64,000 nucleotides of DNA from Anagrus nilaparvatae (lineage: Eukaryota; Arthropoda; Insecta; Hymenoptera; Mymaridae). The stretch covers positions 13,162,001 to 13,226,000 of the forward strand of contig JAKSXM010000137.1 of assembly GCA_022575985.1 (NCBI GenBank), in the 5' to 3' direction. Of the stretch, positions 50,501-59,318 are shown piece after piece (the stretch's first letter is position 1; the number at the start of each line of letters is the position of its first letter). The position numbers were made by a program, and so were the translations under genes. Under the pieces are notes generated by a model. The model searched no databases, was not told the origin of the DNA, and worked only from the letters and a program-made list of their open reading frames with translations.

Positions 50501-53500
50501 GGATAAGAACAAGAACTTAAAATATTTTAGGTTTATAGACTTAGGATAATTTATATTTCGGGATTTATTGTAATTTCGGTTTTTGGATTCATATTACTGT
50601 TATGAGTTAACATGTTCCATAATCGTTGGTTGTGTGAACATACAAACTAGTTATAAGTTTTTTTTGTTAATTACTCTTGAAAAAATGGCATTTGTTTTAT
50701 CATTTTAGCTTTCATTATAAAAATTTTTAAAAAGGGCTACTTTTAGCTGATTTAAGGGTATCCCCCTTAAATATTTTTCTGCCAATTTTGCCTCGGGTTC
50801 AAGTTCAGCGACTCTAAACATTTACAATAGATCTTTTCCCAACCCAAATGATGATTTCCGAACAAACATCGCATTTCGACCAGGGAATAATAGGTAAGTA
50901 GTCACAGTAAACATTTTCTATTTAAGTTAATTTTCCCATTAATATGACACCCCCCTCCCCCCAAATCTCTCGAAAAACATTTTTGCCTCGCTGCTTTTTG
51001 ATAATTTCCTGGATAGCCCCCCCCCCCTTGCTATCCATGAATATATTGTAGGGTACTTAATACACGAACCTAAAAATTCTCCAAGTTCTACCCCTTTTTA
51101 AAAAAATAAAATATTATTCCCATATACATTTTTACTGATGCAATAATTGAGATATTCAAAAAAAAAATTTTTTTTAAATAAAATAAAAAAATGAAAAACT
51201 TATATTTATAAGATGACACTTGAAATCTCAAGAATACTACAAATATTTGGAATACCATATCTTATGTGTGTATTGTATATTATATAAGTATATATATTTA
51301 TTGACAGGTCACATAACAATAAAAAAAAAACTTCTTCAATAAGAAACAAACGAATATAATGGATTTTTTTTTTCAACGTTCACTTAAAGGATATTCATCT
51401 TTTTTTTTCTTTATGCTTGACAAGATATTTTAAAAAAAAGGTAACTGATGGCACTACATAAATTTTAATAGTCAAATATGTACCTTTTGATTGTATGTTT
51501 TAAAAGTTTCTTTTTTATTTTTTTTTTATTGTTAAACCATTTTTACCACAAAAATAATTTAAAATAGCAAAAAAGTAATAGAGTAATAACTAATAAAAAT
51601 AATTTATGGACGTAAATTCAATTTTACACATGTATTACTTTATTTTTCAATATTTTAGAAATAACATAATTTTTTTATTTTTAAATCGAACAAGAGCATT
51701 TAATTGTTCTTTTATAGTATGTTAGACGGAAAAACATGTATTAATATTTATCAATTTTATGACAAGGCTGTGAAAAAATGGTTAAATAATAAAATTCATT
51801 TCTTGGCTTTTGTAAATATTAGTACATGTTAGTTTTACTTAAATATTTTTTATTTTTCAGGTTACTTACCTTGAAAGTTATTTAAATACTATTCAAGCTG
51901 ATTATTTTAATTTGAAGGGAGGAAAGTTCAAAACTCAGTTATTACATACTTATTTACATTAGAATAGTCACATTTAGCTCTGTCACCAGCTATAGTACAC
52001 TGTAAAAAGTAACTTTCTTATATTAACAAAAAAATTAGACATTTTTCGAAAAATTAGTAATTTTTCGAAAAAATTTGTAAATATTCGAAAAAAATCGTAT
52101 ATTTACTAAACTTAGTATATTAACAAAAAATTAGAGTATTCTCGATTTTTTTTTTGTGAATTCGCAAGAAAAATTGATAATTTACAATTTTTTTTCGAAA
52201 ATTTACAAATAACAGTTTCCGAAAAATAGTTGTGAATTTACAACTTTTTTCGTAAAATCACAAAAAAAAATCGAGAATTCTCGAATTTTTTGATAATATA
52301 CTAAATTTAATAAATTTACGATTTTTATCGAATATTTACAAAAAATTTTGAATATTCACTAATTTTTCGAAAAAATTTTATTTTTTTTTGTAAATCTAAG
52401 AAAGTTACTTTTTACAGTGTAATCACGCCCATAAATTCAATTTAATAAATTTATTTAATTAATTACCCATGGAAAAAAATGAATGATAGATATATTTTTC
52501 GACCCACTAAATACGAATCCAGAGTCTACCTATTATTGCAAAATTTTTCAAAAATGTATTAATAACAAAAAATTGACCAGGAATTTTGCAAAATGGACCC
52601 CGGATTCATGTAAAGTGGGTCAAAAATCTCGATTACCACCCATTTTTTCCATAGGTAATAAAATAGAATTTATGGGCACGATTACTATTGCTGAAGACAG
52701 GTATAATTGCCCCATCAAGATTAAGAAATAAAATTCAATAATTAAAAAAAATAAAATTATTTACTTGTAGCACTCAATTGACCATCCTGAGCTCATAGTA
52801 ACAAAAACGTCATTTCTAGCAACATAAACAATTGGTTCTGGTAATAAACGATTTTTTAAAGTTCTGCTAAATACAAAAACTTCTTGTTCATAAAATAACA
52901 AAGTTCCATCTAAACACTGAACACATAAAAAATCTCTTCCTGTAGCACCACCAAAAGGACCAACTGTCAAAGAATAAGGAAATCGGGATAATTCATGTTC
53001 ATAAGCAATTTGCATGTTACATCGATCACCTGAAATCAAAAAATTACAATAAATTTTCATCAAAATTTTAAGTAAATTTTTAAACAAGTTTTTCTTTGCA
53101 TTTCAAAAAAGCTCAATTCAAATAAATAAATTTTTTTATTGATTATTTTACATAAAAAATTATTTGGATGTAATAAGAAAAAATTAGAACAAAATCGAAT
53201 AAAACCATTTGCAGCAGTTTTATTTATTCAGATAGCGAGAAGAATGTGTTATTGTAAAATATTTAAAATATTTAAACATTTATTTTATACTTCTATTTAT
53301 AAAAAAATATTTTAATCCTTCAAATGAAATAATTAATTTAATTAAATATCATAATCAATCATTTATTAAATATTTACATATTGAATAATTAATTTAATAA
53401 AGTGAATTAAAAAAATGAGAAAAAAAATTTGCACACTGCGAAAGATTATAATTATTTGCAATGAGTTTTTTTTGCTTAAGAAGAATTTATTTAAATATGT

Positions 53501-56500
53501 TTGTATTTAATTATCTTTAAATGAAGCTAAAATAATTTAAGCTAAAAATTTCTTTATTAATAATTTTTTTTTATATATATTTATGCGATAATTTACCTAA
53601 TTCAAAATTTTTTCTGCTTTTTTAAATCTAATTACCTAACTGATTTATTCTATTTCGAAATTACATTTTTAAAAGATTTTCGGGCTGCAGGTGGAAGCGT
53701 TGCATGAGGCTTAATAAATTTCATAAAATGAACCTACTTTTTTAAATTTTTTATATATTACTGTTCACGTAAAGAAACTCAGGCCATTTTAGGAAAATTT
53801 ACAAAAATTATATTTTTTAATAGTTAAAAATTAATTTCTGAGTGACTTTTCTTGCTAGAAAAAAATAAATCTAAAATTTAAGGACGCGCTTGCCGGAAAA
53901 CTTTCATAGAAAAAATTCTCAAGAATACAGTTTCATGGGTATAAAACTGAAAAAATAGTCTTACTAACAATAAGAGTCCATCTAAATTTCGCATTCTATC
54001 AAATTTCTCTAAATTTTGCAAGAAATTTTAAGACTTTTTTCTAGAAAACTGAATATTTCCTTTTTCCGGAAATTATCTGTGAAGCACGTCTTTAAGAATA
54101 CAAGATAACTTAAAACGATTCATATAGGTAAAGTAAATTGAGAAAAGGCGCCTTAAGATTATACCCACCTGATATATCAAGGTTTATATATGGTATAATA
54201 AAAAAGTTCTATTCGTTATATTACGCACTTTACTCGATTTACTAACTAGTAAATATATTTTCAAGCAATAGATGCTGGATTTTAAGCATATCATATACAT
54301 TTATCCTATATTTGTATGTACATTTATTATAATTGAAGACTCAGGTAAATTGCAATTGGCGCCGTGAATATAGAAAATATATCTTAGGCGCGCGTTCTCT
54401 GGCTAGAATATATCCTATATCTTGTAATATGCATTTGTAGGCGCCGGTTATTATGATTGTTCAATGCAATAATTTTCTTCTTCTTATTTTTTTGTTTTAA
54501 ACATACATACGTATAATTTTTTATTTTCTTTTTTTATTTTTTTAATCTTCAATGTTTTTCAACTTTTGCTCATTATATTACGTATTTCATTACATATGTA
54601 ATTATTATATGATGACAAGCAGGTAATATGTTTTATAATATATGTATATATGGGCAATTCTTCCGCAAAAAAGTCCAAAAAATGTCTATAAACTAAGATT
54701 CATGTTTTTATAAATTGACAGGAAGCAGGTCCAGGTTTGTATACTGAATGACTTCTCTACTATCGGGCCATTATGACTGATATATTCCAATTTTGAGAGG
54801 CTATCATTATTGCTCTTTGTAGAGAAGACACATTTTGAAATTTGTGTTAGAAATGTTTATCTTACCAAATGCGAGTAAGGAGTTTCTATTACCTACCTTC
54901 GAATTTTCGGGTCCCAATGGATTTTTGAGAACGCAACGTCCTTAAATTGGCAAAAACTTTACTTTTGGGGTGTTTTCGTAAAATTTTCAAAAAATATCGT
55001 GTTTTGGGTTACTAGAAATTTTTTTAGCCACTAAATACGAATTTTCTGGTCCCTGTGATTGTAAATAAATTATAAATTCAGCACCCAATATTTATTTTAA
55101 ATAACATATTTTGAATCTCTATACATTTTTATATAGTCGAGGTTCCAAAGGGTCAAAATATTTTTTTAACTCTCGGGACCATAAAATGCAAAATTAGCGA
55201 GCAGAAAAACGTATAGTAATCCAAAATTTGATATTTTTTAAAAATATTTAAAAACAACCTTTTTCAAGGATGTTCTTTCAGATTTAAGAGTGCAAAATTA
55301 ATTTTTAACTCTCTGGATCTCGAAATATAGATATAGTGACCAAAGAAACGCATAATAACCCAAAGTAGCTATGTTTTATCATGGAACATATTTATAGGGA
55401 TGGGGTACTTCAGAACTTGAAAATTAAGTGGGGGGTCAAATTTGTCCAATTTAAGGGGGTTTGTCAAACGAGACTTAGAATCATTTAAATTTAGGGACTT
55501 TGAAAAATCTGGGCTTAGGGACTTAGAATAATACAGGTGTAGGGACATAGAATAATGTTTATTTAGGGACTTAAAATAATTCAGGTTCAGGCACTTACAA
55601 TAATTTTGATTTATAGACTTAGAATAATATCGATTTAGGGTCTTAGAATAATTACAATTTAGGGACTTTTTTAACATGGAACATCTTTATAGAGAGGAGT
55701 ACCCTTGAAATCCGAAAATCAAGGGGTGGGGTCTAATGTGTCCAATTGAAAGGGGGGGGGGGGTAAATGGGTCTTAGAATAATATTCAATTTGAGACTTA
55801 GAATAATCTGGGATTAGGGACTTGTAAGAATTCAGGTTAAGGAATATTTTACTTAGAATATTTTCGATTCTGGAGACTTAGAAAAATACGGGTTTAGGGA
55901 ATCTGCTGAATAATTTCGTTTCAGAACCTTAACATCTAGTAAAGATGATAATTACAAATTAAAAAAATACCAAATTGTATTGTAAGGTTGCTTAATATTT
56001 ATGCATTATACCTAGTCCTCAGCTGTATTATTAAACATGTTCCATATATTTAGGTTGGTTTATTACTAAAAAGTGGTGTTTTTGCAAATTTCAGATTGTT
56101 TCACTTTTAGAAAACCCTCAGAACCCAAGAATTCGTAATCAGGGACCAAAAAAACCTATTTATTGTAAAAATGATAAACCTATTTGTTGTTTAAATTTCT
56201 TTCAGATGTAGCACTTTTGTTTAAAATCTAAAAACTTAAATATTTACGTACCGTGATCTGTAGAACCCCGTATAAGAGCAAATGTGTAAATTATTAACTT
56301 TTCTGGAGTTAATACAGCCAGTCGCATATCTTGAGATCCTCTAAAAATATTAACTCTTGTAAAATTTTAATTAAATTTTTTTAAAAAATATAATTAAATT
56401 ATGAAAGCTTTTAATTTTTCTTTCAAAAATTGCGACATATTTTATGTTATATAGGGAATAGCAGATTATAAAAACTTGGTAAAATATAAAATATTTATAA

Positions 56501-57001
56501 GAACTGATATTCAGAAAATTAATTAAATTAAAATCGTATGGTGGTGGATGGTGGAATAGCATTAAATTTAAATTAATTTTTCTCCAATATTGCCAAATCA
56601 AAAAATTTTAAAATTCATATTCTGAAAAAACAGATCTTTTTATTGGCACCCAATTTATTTCTTAAAATTTTTTAAAAAACAGAAATCAAAAATGAAAAAA
56701 TTGATTAAAAAACAGAGAAAACTTACGATACAAATTTTCCTGTTTTTAAGTCCAAAATAGCATCAGCAATTTTGACTTCAACAATAAGATCAGTTGATTT
56801 AAATGGTTCTGGAGCATTAATTTCATCATCCCATTTATTCAATGGTCTATATAATCTTAAAAATCCTGAATGACTGCCAACAATAATAACATCTTTCAAT
56901 TCATCGCCAAATAAAGGAGAAATAAGTAAACTTTGCCCATCAAATTGTTCATCAGCACCGCATTCACATCTCCACCACTCTTTTGTACGAAATAAAGACA
57001 T
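29555..57001 (-). CDS. BBS9: BBS9 / PTHB1, BBSome subunit (12 exons, 839 aa)
   Basis: The product is a core subunit of the BBSome, the coat-like complex that moves membrane proteins in and out of cilia. Exons, minus strand: 57001-56727, 56340-56252, 53029-52765, 47934-47672, 44568-44438, 38151-37983, 34363-34115, 34043-33801, 33719-33421, 31546-31376, 30961-30824, 29782-29555. All junctions are GT-AG, and the joined frame is open for 2,520 bases. The protein starts MSLFRTKEWW, close to vertebrate MSLFKARDWW; an in-frame GTG lies three codons upstream, but the ATG at 57001 fits the family. Family matches include 'FGGATGRDFLCVQCLDG', 'IGEPILGIDSV', 'LKWSAQLPFTPVAV', 'ILSDDGRLEVCYLGTEPS' and 'RLPLKL'-like 'QLPLKLFLRSCQP'. 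An N-terminal beta-propeller (about residues 1-370) precedes the PTHB1 C-terminal region. The human protein is 887 aa, so this is near full length. Introns 2-6 (3.1-6.3 kb) are swollen by repeats; introns 7 and 8 are 71 and 81 bp. Confidence 0.93.
30086..30250. mobile_element. small foldback element in BBS9 intron 11
   Basis: The two halves pair along about 80 bases: 'tctggttgctcagcttgaa' on the left against 'ttcaagcagggtaacctga' on the right, and 'aagaacttgtttgaatattt' against 'aatattcaggcaagctctt'. A looser relative may lie at about 45265-45355 (ends 'caggttgttcaac' and 'gagagcaacct'). No coding content; it is a MITE-like hairpin. Confidence 0.6.
30824..30961 (-). CDS. BBS9: BBS9 exon 11
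   Basis: Encodes 'AYNLQSALKLLLLMVQLNVN' and 'ALIEAAFCLEPQIRNEI', helical C-terminal region. The acceptor is ttttttcag ending at 30962; the donor is gtaagt from 30823. Confidence 0.91.
31376..31546 (-). CDS. BBS9: BBS9 exon 10
   Basis: Encodes 'TAQLRNIEKRMLRGIREKN' and 'LPVLLDSTYDEIFELLDELN', a predicted helical/coiled stretch matching family 'RAIQRRLLARFKDK' and 'LLDGTYKQVIAL'. The acceptor ends at 31547 (taacag); the donor is gtaatt from 31375. Confidence 0.92.
31943..32853. mobile_element. palindromic CCAGTC-ended element, copy 2 (BBS9 intron 9)
   Basis: Ends are TACTCCAGT on the left and ACTGGAGTA on the right. The arms mirror each other for about 450 bases around 32395: 'tgagatttgctctacta' against 'tagtagagcaaatctcat' -type sequence, and 'ctgagtttctagatttagcc' against its inverse. 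Phrases of the form 'aaattagcaaaaac' next to C- or G-runs repeat inside. It is the longest member of the family in this window. Confidence 0.7.
32870..32891. repeat. 22-bp perfect palindrome
   Basis: ATTGCAGGAGA followed directly by TCTCCTGCAAT, just outside the right end of the palindromic element. It could be a cruciform-prone site or a relic of an earlier insertion. Confidence 0.7.
33421..33719 (-). CDS. BBS9: BBS9 exon 9
   Basis: Encodes 'NALGLQHVQTTGQVVSITS', 'RYRVQSNDGLLIPLVLQQL' and 'EAHFNARVKIKKIL'. The strong donor gtaagt from 33420 is preferred to a weaker gtgaag a few codons upstream because it keeps the spacing of the family alignment into exon 10. Confidence 0.92.
33801..34043 (-). 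CDS. BBS9: BBS9 exon 8
   Basis: Encodes 'YKFEALVSLSDDPTMSILSE', 'IQLPLKLFLRSCQPENAASF' and 'HNFSQIFPG', aligning with family 'RLPLKLICLPGQPSKTAS' and 'LSLFPGF'. The acceptor is tttctag ending at 34044; the donor is gtaaaa from 33800. Confidence 0.93.
34115..34363 (-). CDS. BBS9: BBS9 exon 7
   Basis: Encodes 'NSMLDTELKIDATVS' through 'LKSYTNLQDVQIFLTAMKP', in the position of the GAE-like domain. The acceptor is ttaccag ending at 34364, the donor gtaaga from 34114, and the next intron is only 71 bp. Confidence 0.9.
36397..36521 (+). repeat. 125-bp copy of 28025-28149 inside the inverted repeat
   Basis: Nearly identical to 28025-28149. Where it sits, the mirrored left arm has 'ccactccagaag'-type sequence that is missing on this side, so the copy replaced part of the right arm rather than being simply inserted. 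Confidence 0.8.
36680..37560. repeat. tandem array, about three units of 300-323 bp
   Basis: Units carry 'gattttgggtcctacagac', 'agcattacccagaaacaa', 'gacccaaaatct' and 'ccaaatgaataaaaaacagg' in fixed order. Units 1 and 2 are close to identical; the last is more diverged. It lies in the right arm of the large inverted repeat. Confidence 0.75.
37983..38151 (-). CDS. BBS9: BBS9 exon 6
   Basis: Encodes 'GGIVILSDDGRLEVCYLGTE' followed by 'APPIHRRGYDYDAAEKELLE', the end of the propeller and the following helix. The acceptor is ttcaaag ending at 38152; the donor is gtaaaa from 37982. The plus-strand frame at 37986-38180 is its shadow. Confidence 0.92.
38152..40163. other. BBS9 intron 5, 5'-distal part
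   Basis: AT-rich. At about 38860-39450 there are phrases like 'ttgaatcgtttatcgcgaat' and 'acccttaaatgag' that resemble the interior of the CCAGTC-ended palindromic family, without visible ends. Nothing else is recognisable. Confidence 0.35.
40164..40390 (+). repeat. double-hairpin repeat, copy 2 (BBS9 intron 5)
   Basis: Same two hairpins as at 21893-22122, with 'ccgaggcaaaggcgaagccg' at the first loop, 6 bases longer than in copy 1. It abuts the start of family A repeat copy 2 at 40422. The open frame 'MAQIARKLPSEAKAKPRM' is shared with copy 1 but is explained by the hairpin sequence. Confidence 0.65.
40422..41705 (+). repeat. composite repeat element (family A), copy 2 (BBS9 intron 5)
   Basis: From 'aacgctgccaagtgattggc' to 'gttcctctatgaggaacc'. 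It contains at least four diverged tandem units with 'gtactttcatgg' and 'ggtattaca' phrases and an uninterrupted CATA/CA microsatellite at about 41519-41594. It is the reference for the MITE-interrupted copy at 5421-6810. Confidence 0.65.
41519..41594. repeat. CATA / CA microsatellite
   Basis: About eight CATA units then about 21 CA dinucleotides. The Cys-Val and Tyr-Ile-His-Thr frames across it are translation artefacts. Confidence 0.9.
41731..41935 (+). repeat. interspersed repeat, 'aacaaggga..aaaatatt' family, copy 3
   Basis: Matches 8572-8785 over its whole length in the same order of motifs, directly following family A copy 2. Confidence 0.65.
42130..43842. repeat. large inverted repeat (about 1.7 kb) in BBS9 intron 5
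   Basis: The arms of about 830 bases mirror around 42986. The frame 'VYVGKPSVNPFLPLVFRKNP' appears on the plus strand at 42375-42437 and again on the minus strand at about 43538-43598, and 'caaaacagcaatgttgggca' (42155) returns inverted near 43810. Divergence between arms is a few percent to ten percent by eye. The repeated frame is short, has no known motif and is not called a gene. The termini are not sharp. Confidence 0.8.
43843..44437. other. BBS9 intron 5, part next to exon 5
   Basis: AT-rich intronic sequence; I see nothing in it beyond the splice donor at 44437. Confidence 0.4.
44438..44568 (-). CDS. BBS9: BBS9 exon 5
   Basis: Encodes 'PDGKMMIIVIADTNTLMIYD' and 'LKWSAQLPFTPVAVARL', matching family 'LKWATQLPHIPVAV'. 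The acceptor is tttcag ending at 44569 and the donor gtaaaa from 44437. It has no ATG-started frame of its own. Confidence 0.92.
45590..45665 (+). repeat. short dispersed repeat with 'ctcgcaagtgaaatgat'
   Basis: The phrase 'tttctcgcaagtgaaatgat' also occurs at 58037-58056, where an inverted copy at 57981-58000 makes a hairpin. Surrounding similarity is weak. Confidence 0.45.
46081..46125 (+). repeat. fragment of the double-hairpin repeat
   Basis: Contains 'ggacaagggtcgtatacg' followed by 'cgccactgacaagacacgt', matching the junction between the two hairpins at 21.9 and 40.2 kb. Confidence 0.5.
46238..46384. mobile_element. 147-bp MITE-like element with CAGGCGCGC ends
   Basis: Left CAGGCGCGCACAC and right GTTTGCGCGCCTG are inverted, and 'ggctgtagtctacc' on the left is echoed by 'agcctaccccagcgc' on the right. 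The CAGG start resembles hAT-type ends, but I see no 8-bp target duplication. Confidence 0.45.
47300..47480 (-). repeat. tract of 'acttagaataattt' units with 'aacatgttcca'
   Basis: Inverted-orientation member of the 'ccctaaa..attattcta' family in BBS9 intron 4, next to exon 4. It contains several 'gacttagaataatttc' units and the 'aacatgttccat' phrase that also ends the copies at 2.0 and 2.5 kb. Confidence 0.5.
47672..47934 (-). CDS. BBS9: BBS9 exon 4
   Basis: Encodes 'YYNIAENGN', 'DWSYNIGEPILGIDSV', 'IIILGERTLYCL' and 'CFFPYVIG'. The donor gtatat at 47671 opens an intron that starts with TA repeats, so the open frame runs on as Ile-Tyr repeats that are intronic. Confidence 0.92.
48503..48899. 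mobile_element. TA-flanked foldback MITE, copy 2 (BBS9 intron 3)
   Basis: The right end is GTTACTTTTTACAGTG followed by TA at 48900-48901. The left end has lost the outer CACTG and begins at TAAAAAGTAAC. The interior is the same 'ttcgaaaa' / 'aatttac' inverted sequence as in the other copies. Confidence 0.75.
49631..50048. mobile_element. TA-flanked foldback MITE, copy 3 (BBS9 intron 3)
   Basis: Both ends are intact (CACTGTAAAAAGTAAC and inverse) with TA on each side (49629-49630, 50049-50050). 418 bp. The frames at 49578-49844 and 49668-49895 are by-products of the hairpin. Confidence 0.8.
50318..50660 (-). repeat. inverted copy of the C-tract repeat (BBS9 intron 3)
   Basis: Carries G-tracts, 'aaagtgacgtttttag', 'cttagaataatttgaagtgg' and 'cataatcgttggttgtgtga', the reverse of the units at 1781-2560. 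Two long G-runs (about 50405-50413 and 50437-50450) interrupt the AT-rich intron. Confidence 0.6.
51998..52419. mobile_element. TA-flanked foldback MITE, copy 4 (BBS9 intron 3)
   Basis: Both ends intact and flanked by TA (51996-51997, 52420-52421). 422 bp, very close to copy 3 in length and content. Confidence 0.8.
52765..53029 (-). CDS. BBS9: BBS9 exon 3
   Basis: Encodes 'CNMQIAYEHELSRFPYSL', 'GPFGGATGRDFLCVQCLDG' and 'LLFYEQEVFVFSR', one of the best conserved propeller stretches of PTHB1. The acceptor is tttcag ending at 53030; the donor is gtaaat from 52764. Confidence 0.93.
53030..56251. other. BBS9 intron 2
   Basis: Mostly AT-rich without recognisable genes. At about 55380-55930 it holds a long tract of 'gggacttagaataatt' units with a G-run near 55751, in the orientation opposite to 26.1 and 59.0 kb. 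The 102-aa frame at 55369-55677 is this tract read in translation (repeating Tyr-Ser-Lys-Ser-Leu-Asn). Confidence 0.5.
55380..55930 (-). repeat. minisatellite-like tract of 'gacttagaataatt' units
   Basis: At least a dozen units of about 25-28 bases, such as 'tttagggacttagaataat', split by a spacer with 'aacatctttatagagagg' at about 55675-55730. It is the largest tract of this family in the window. Confidence 0.6.
56252..56340 (-). CDS. BBS9: BBS9 exon 2
   Basis: Reads 'GSQDMRLAVLTPEKLIIYTF', matching family 'G.EML.LAVLH..KL.VY'. The acceptor is tttttag ending at 56341 and the donor gtacgt from 56251. Too short and startless to be seen as a free open frame. Confidence 0.9.
56727..57001 (-). 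CDS. BBS9: BBS9 exon 1 (aa 1-91)
   Basis: Carries the start MSLFRTKEWW and the first propeller strands, including 'DVIIVGSHSGFLRLYRP' and 'LKTGKFVS'. The donor is gtaagt at 56726-56721, and the exon ends two bases into a Ser codon. ATG 57001 is preferred over the upstream in-frame GTG. Confidence 0.93.
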
Positions 57002-57975
57002 CCTAATCACTCTTTTCCACTTATATCAATTCCTTTCATTCGGATATATCGAAGTAATATAATAAGATATCTTGATTATACTTTATTATAAGTTTATTTT
57101 TTTTTATATATGTGCGTGTATACATAGAAAACTACATAATAAATGTTAATAAAACCAGGAGGAAAAAAGACAAAAATTCAAACAAGGGACCACCCCGAAA
57201 GTTTTATGTTCACGAATTGGTTAGTTCAGAGAAAATTGTACACGATTATATATTATACTTTAACATTTGCCGAATTTTGTGGCCAACAGTATGTATTTAG
57301 CCAATAAAAAAAAATGCAAATAAACAAACAAATAAAAAAAATAAAAATAAATTATAAAACTATGGGCCGGCTATATCGTAGTAGGCGAAACTTTGTCACG
57401 AATAAGAGATAAAGGTATATTAAGAATTTGTAAACGAGTTACAGGATTTGAGAAATACAATAACAGTTGCTACGGGAGATTTTTGCTCAAAACAATACTT
57501 AACTCCCTCGTTAGTATTTTTAAACATATATATTAGCCGTTAGGGCTGATTTAAAAAAATAAAAAAAAATTAAAAAGGATAGAAATAAAAATTATATAAA
57601 TACATATTAGAGGGTCAGTCATCTCTGAAAATAGTGGTATAAAAATGACAAAAATGCAGTTTAGCTTCAAAAAAATTTTCTTTGGTAAAAATTTTCTTTG
57701 TTTTAACTATTAGAAAATTGAAAAATTTGTTTAGGAACATTTTTGAATCTTTCTGTGCAATTGTATGCACGGGGTTTTAAATTTAATAATATTCTGGACA
57801 GTATTTTTCTCTGCACCAGACAAAGAACGTTACAAGTGGTCTTTCCATGGCCCTTCGAAGAAATTCGTGGGCCATTCGAGTTTTTGGATGGGTTTTGCAG
57901 GGCAAGTTCAAGAGCTTTGCAAGTTTTCAACCCCATTATATTCAATTCTGATTGTCTTCCTAATATAATCTTTAA

Positions 57976-58056
57976 AAATCATTTTACTTGCGAGAAGAAT
58001 TTTATAACTAATTTATACAACTTAATATTTAAAAACTTTCTCGCAAGTGAAATGAT
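57976..58056. repeat. hairpin with 'acttgcgag' / 'ctcgcaagt' arms
   Basis: 'atcattttacttgcgagaag' on the left pairs with 'ctttctcgcaagtgaaatga' on the right around a loop of about 35 bases. The right arm motif also occurs at 45608-45628. Confidence 0.5.
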
Positions 58057-58979
58057 GTTTAGACTTTATAAGATCGTATTTGGCCAGAAACTTAAACGAG
58101 CTATGAACTTCGTACCCAAAATTTTCGTTCACTATATAAGTAGCTGTTTTGTTAAATAAGTGACAGCCTAATGTATAAATTACTAAATGTTCACAAGTAA
58201 AAAAAAACCCTAAAGGAATTGGTTATTTTATTGGTGAATGTTAGCCACAACAGGTCATTTAAAAGCGCGTATAATAAATATATAACAAACGCGTGACATT
58301 TATACCCCCGCGGTTACAAAAACTTGGGAGTTCTTTAGTCCTTAAAAAGGTCTATGGGAACTTGGTAGGTGGTTAAATTTACTCATTTTTTTTTTTTTTA
58401 TTTATGAATGCGAGAAAAATTCTTCAACTGCACAATTATTCAATGGATGCGTGTATTAAATTCATTTAAAAAAATATTTTCTAAAATAATTAGAAAATAA
58501 AAAAATTATTTATAACATTTTCTGTTGTACGGCAATTGGTATGAATATTTTTTTCAAAAAATAAATTAGTTTTAGTTTAAATTTTAGCAAGTCTCTTTGC
58601 TTACCTTAGGTTTTTAATTCTTTTCTAAACTCTCTGTATCCTATAAGGTTCTTCGTGATTTTCAGGGAAAAAAATTTTTTTTTAGTTTTTTAGCAGGTTT
58701 TTCGGTAAAGAAGGCTTTTTTGCCTACACCTAATCAACATTGACAGGCTACAAAATTAATTTAAAAACCTAATTTATTATTTTTTCAAAATTACTTATAC
58801 AATGTAGCATAGAAAACAAATAATTTAACAAAAGCTGTAAACTAAAAAACTTATAACCTGTTTGTGTAAACACAACCTAAATGCATGGAACATATTTACT
58901 TCCAGATGAGGACTAGGTATAATACAAATGTTACTCAACATCATAATACAATTTTCTATTTTTACAATTTGTAATTATC

Positions 58980-59300
58980 ACCTCACTAGCTGTTAAGATT
59001 CTAAACCTAAACAATTTTGATTCCCTAAACCTGAATTATTCTAAGTCTCTTAATCGATATTATTCCAAGTCCCTAAACCTGAATTATTCCAAATCCCTGA
59101 AACTGAATTATTCCAAGTCCCTAAATCGATATTATTCTAAATCCCTAAGCCCAGATTTTTCAAAGACTTTTAAAAGTATTTTATTTATTTATATATACTT
59201 ACCTAATTATTCTAAGTCTTATTTGACCCCCCCCCCTTAAATAGGACAGATTTGACCCCCCCCCTTAATTTTCAAGCTTTGAAGTACCCCCTCCATATAA
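58980..59300 (+). repeat. minisatellite-like tract of 'ccctaaacctgaattattc' units
   Basis: Seven or so units of about 22-28 bases (for example 'agtccctaaacctgaattat') followed by two C-runs (59226-59236, 59258-59265) and 'aacatgttccatgtt'. Same family and order as at 1.9-2.5 kb. Confidence 0.6.
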
Positions 59301-59318
59301 ACATGTTCCATGTTAAAA

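Noticed and set aside
55369..55677. 102-aa frame rich in Tyr-Ser-Lys-Ser-Leu-Asn repeats
   Set aside because: Translation of the 'gacttagaataatt' minisatellite-like tract, not a protein.
57465..57478. X-box-like GTTGCTACGGGAGA upstream of BBS9
   Set aside because: Only about 9 of 14 consensus positions match, and the second half-site is lost.
57743..58159. 138-aa frame between BBS9 and cyclin A
   Set aside because: It overlaps a hairpin repeat, has no recognisable motif and is matched by an equally long frame on the other strand.
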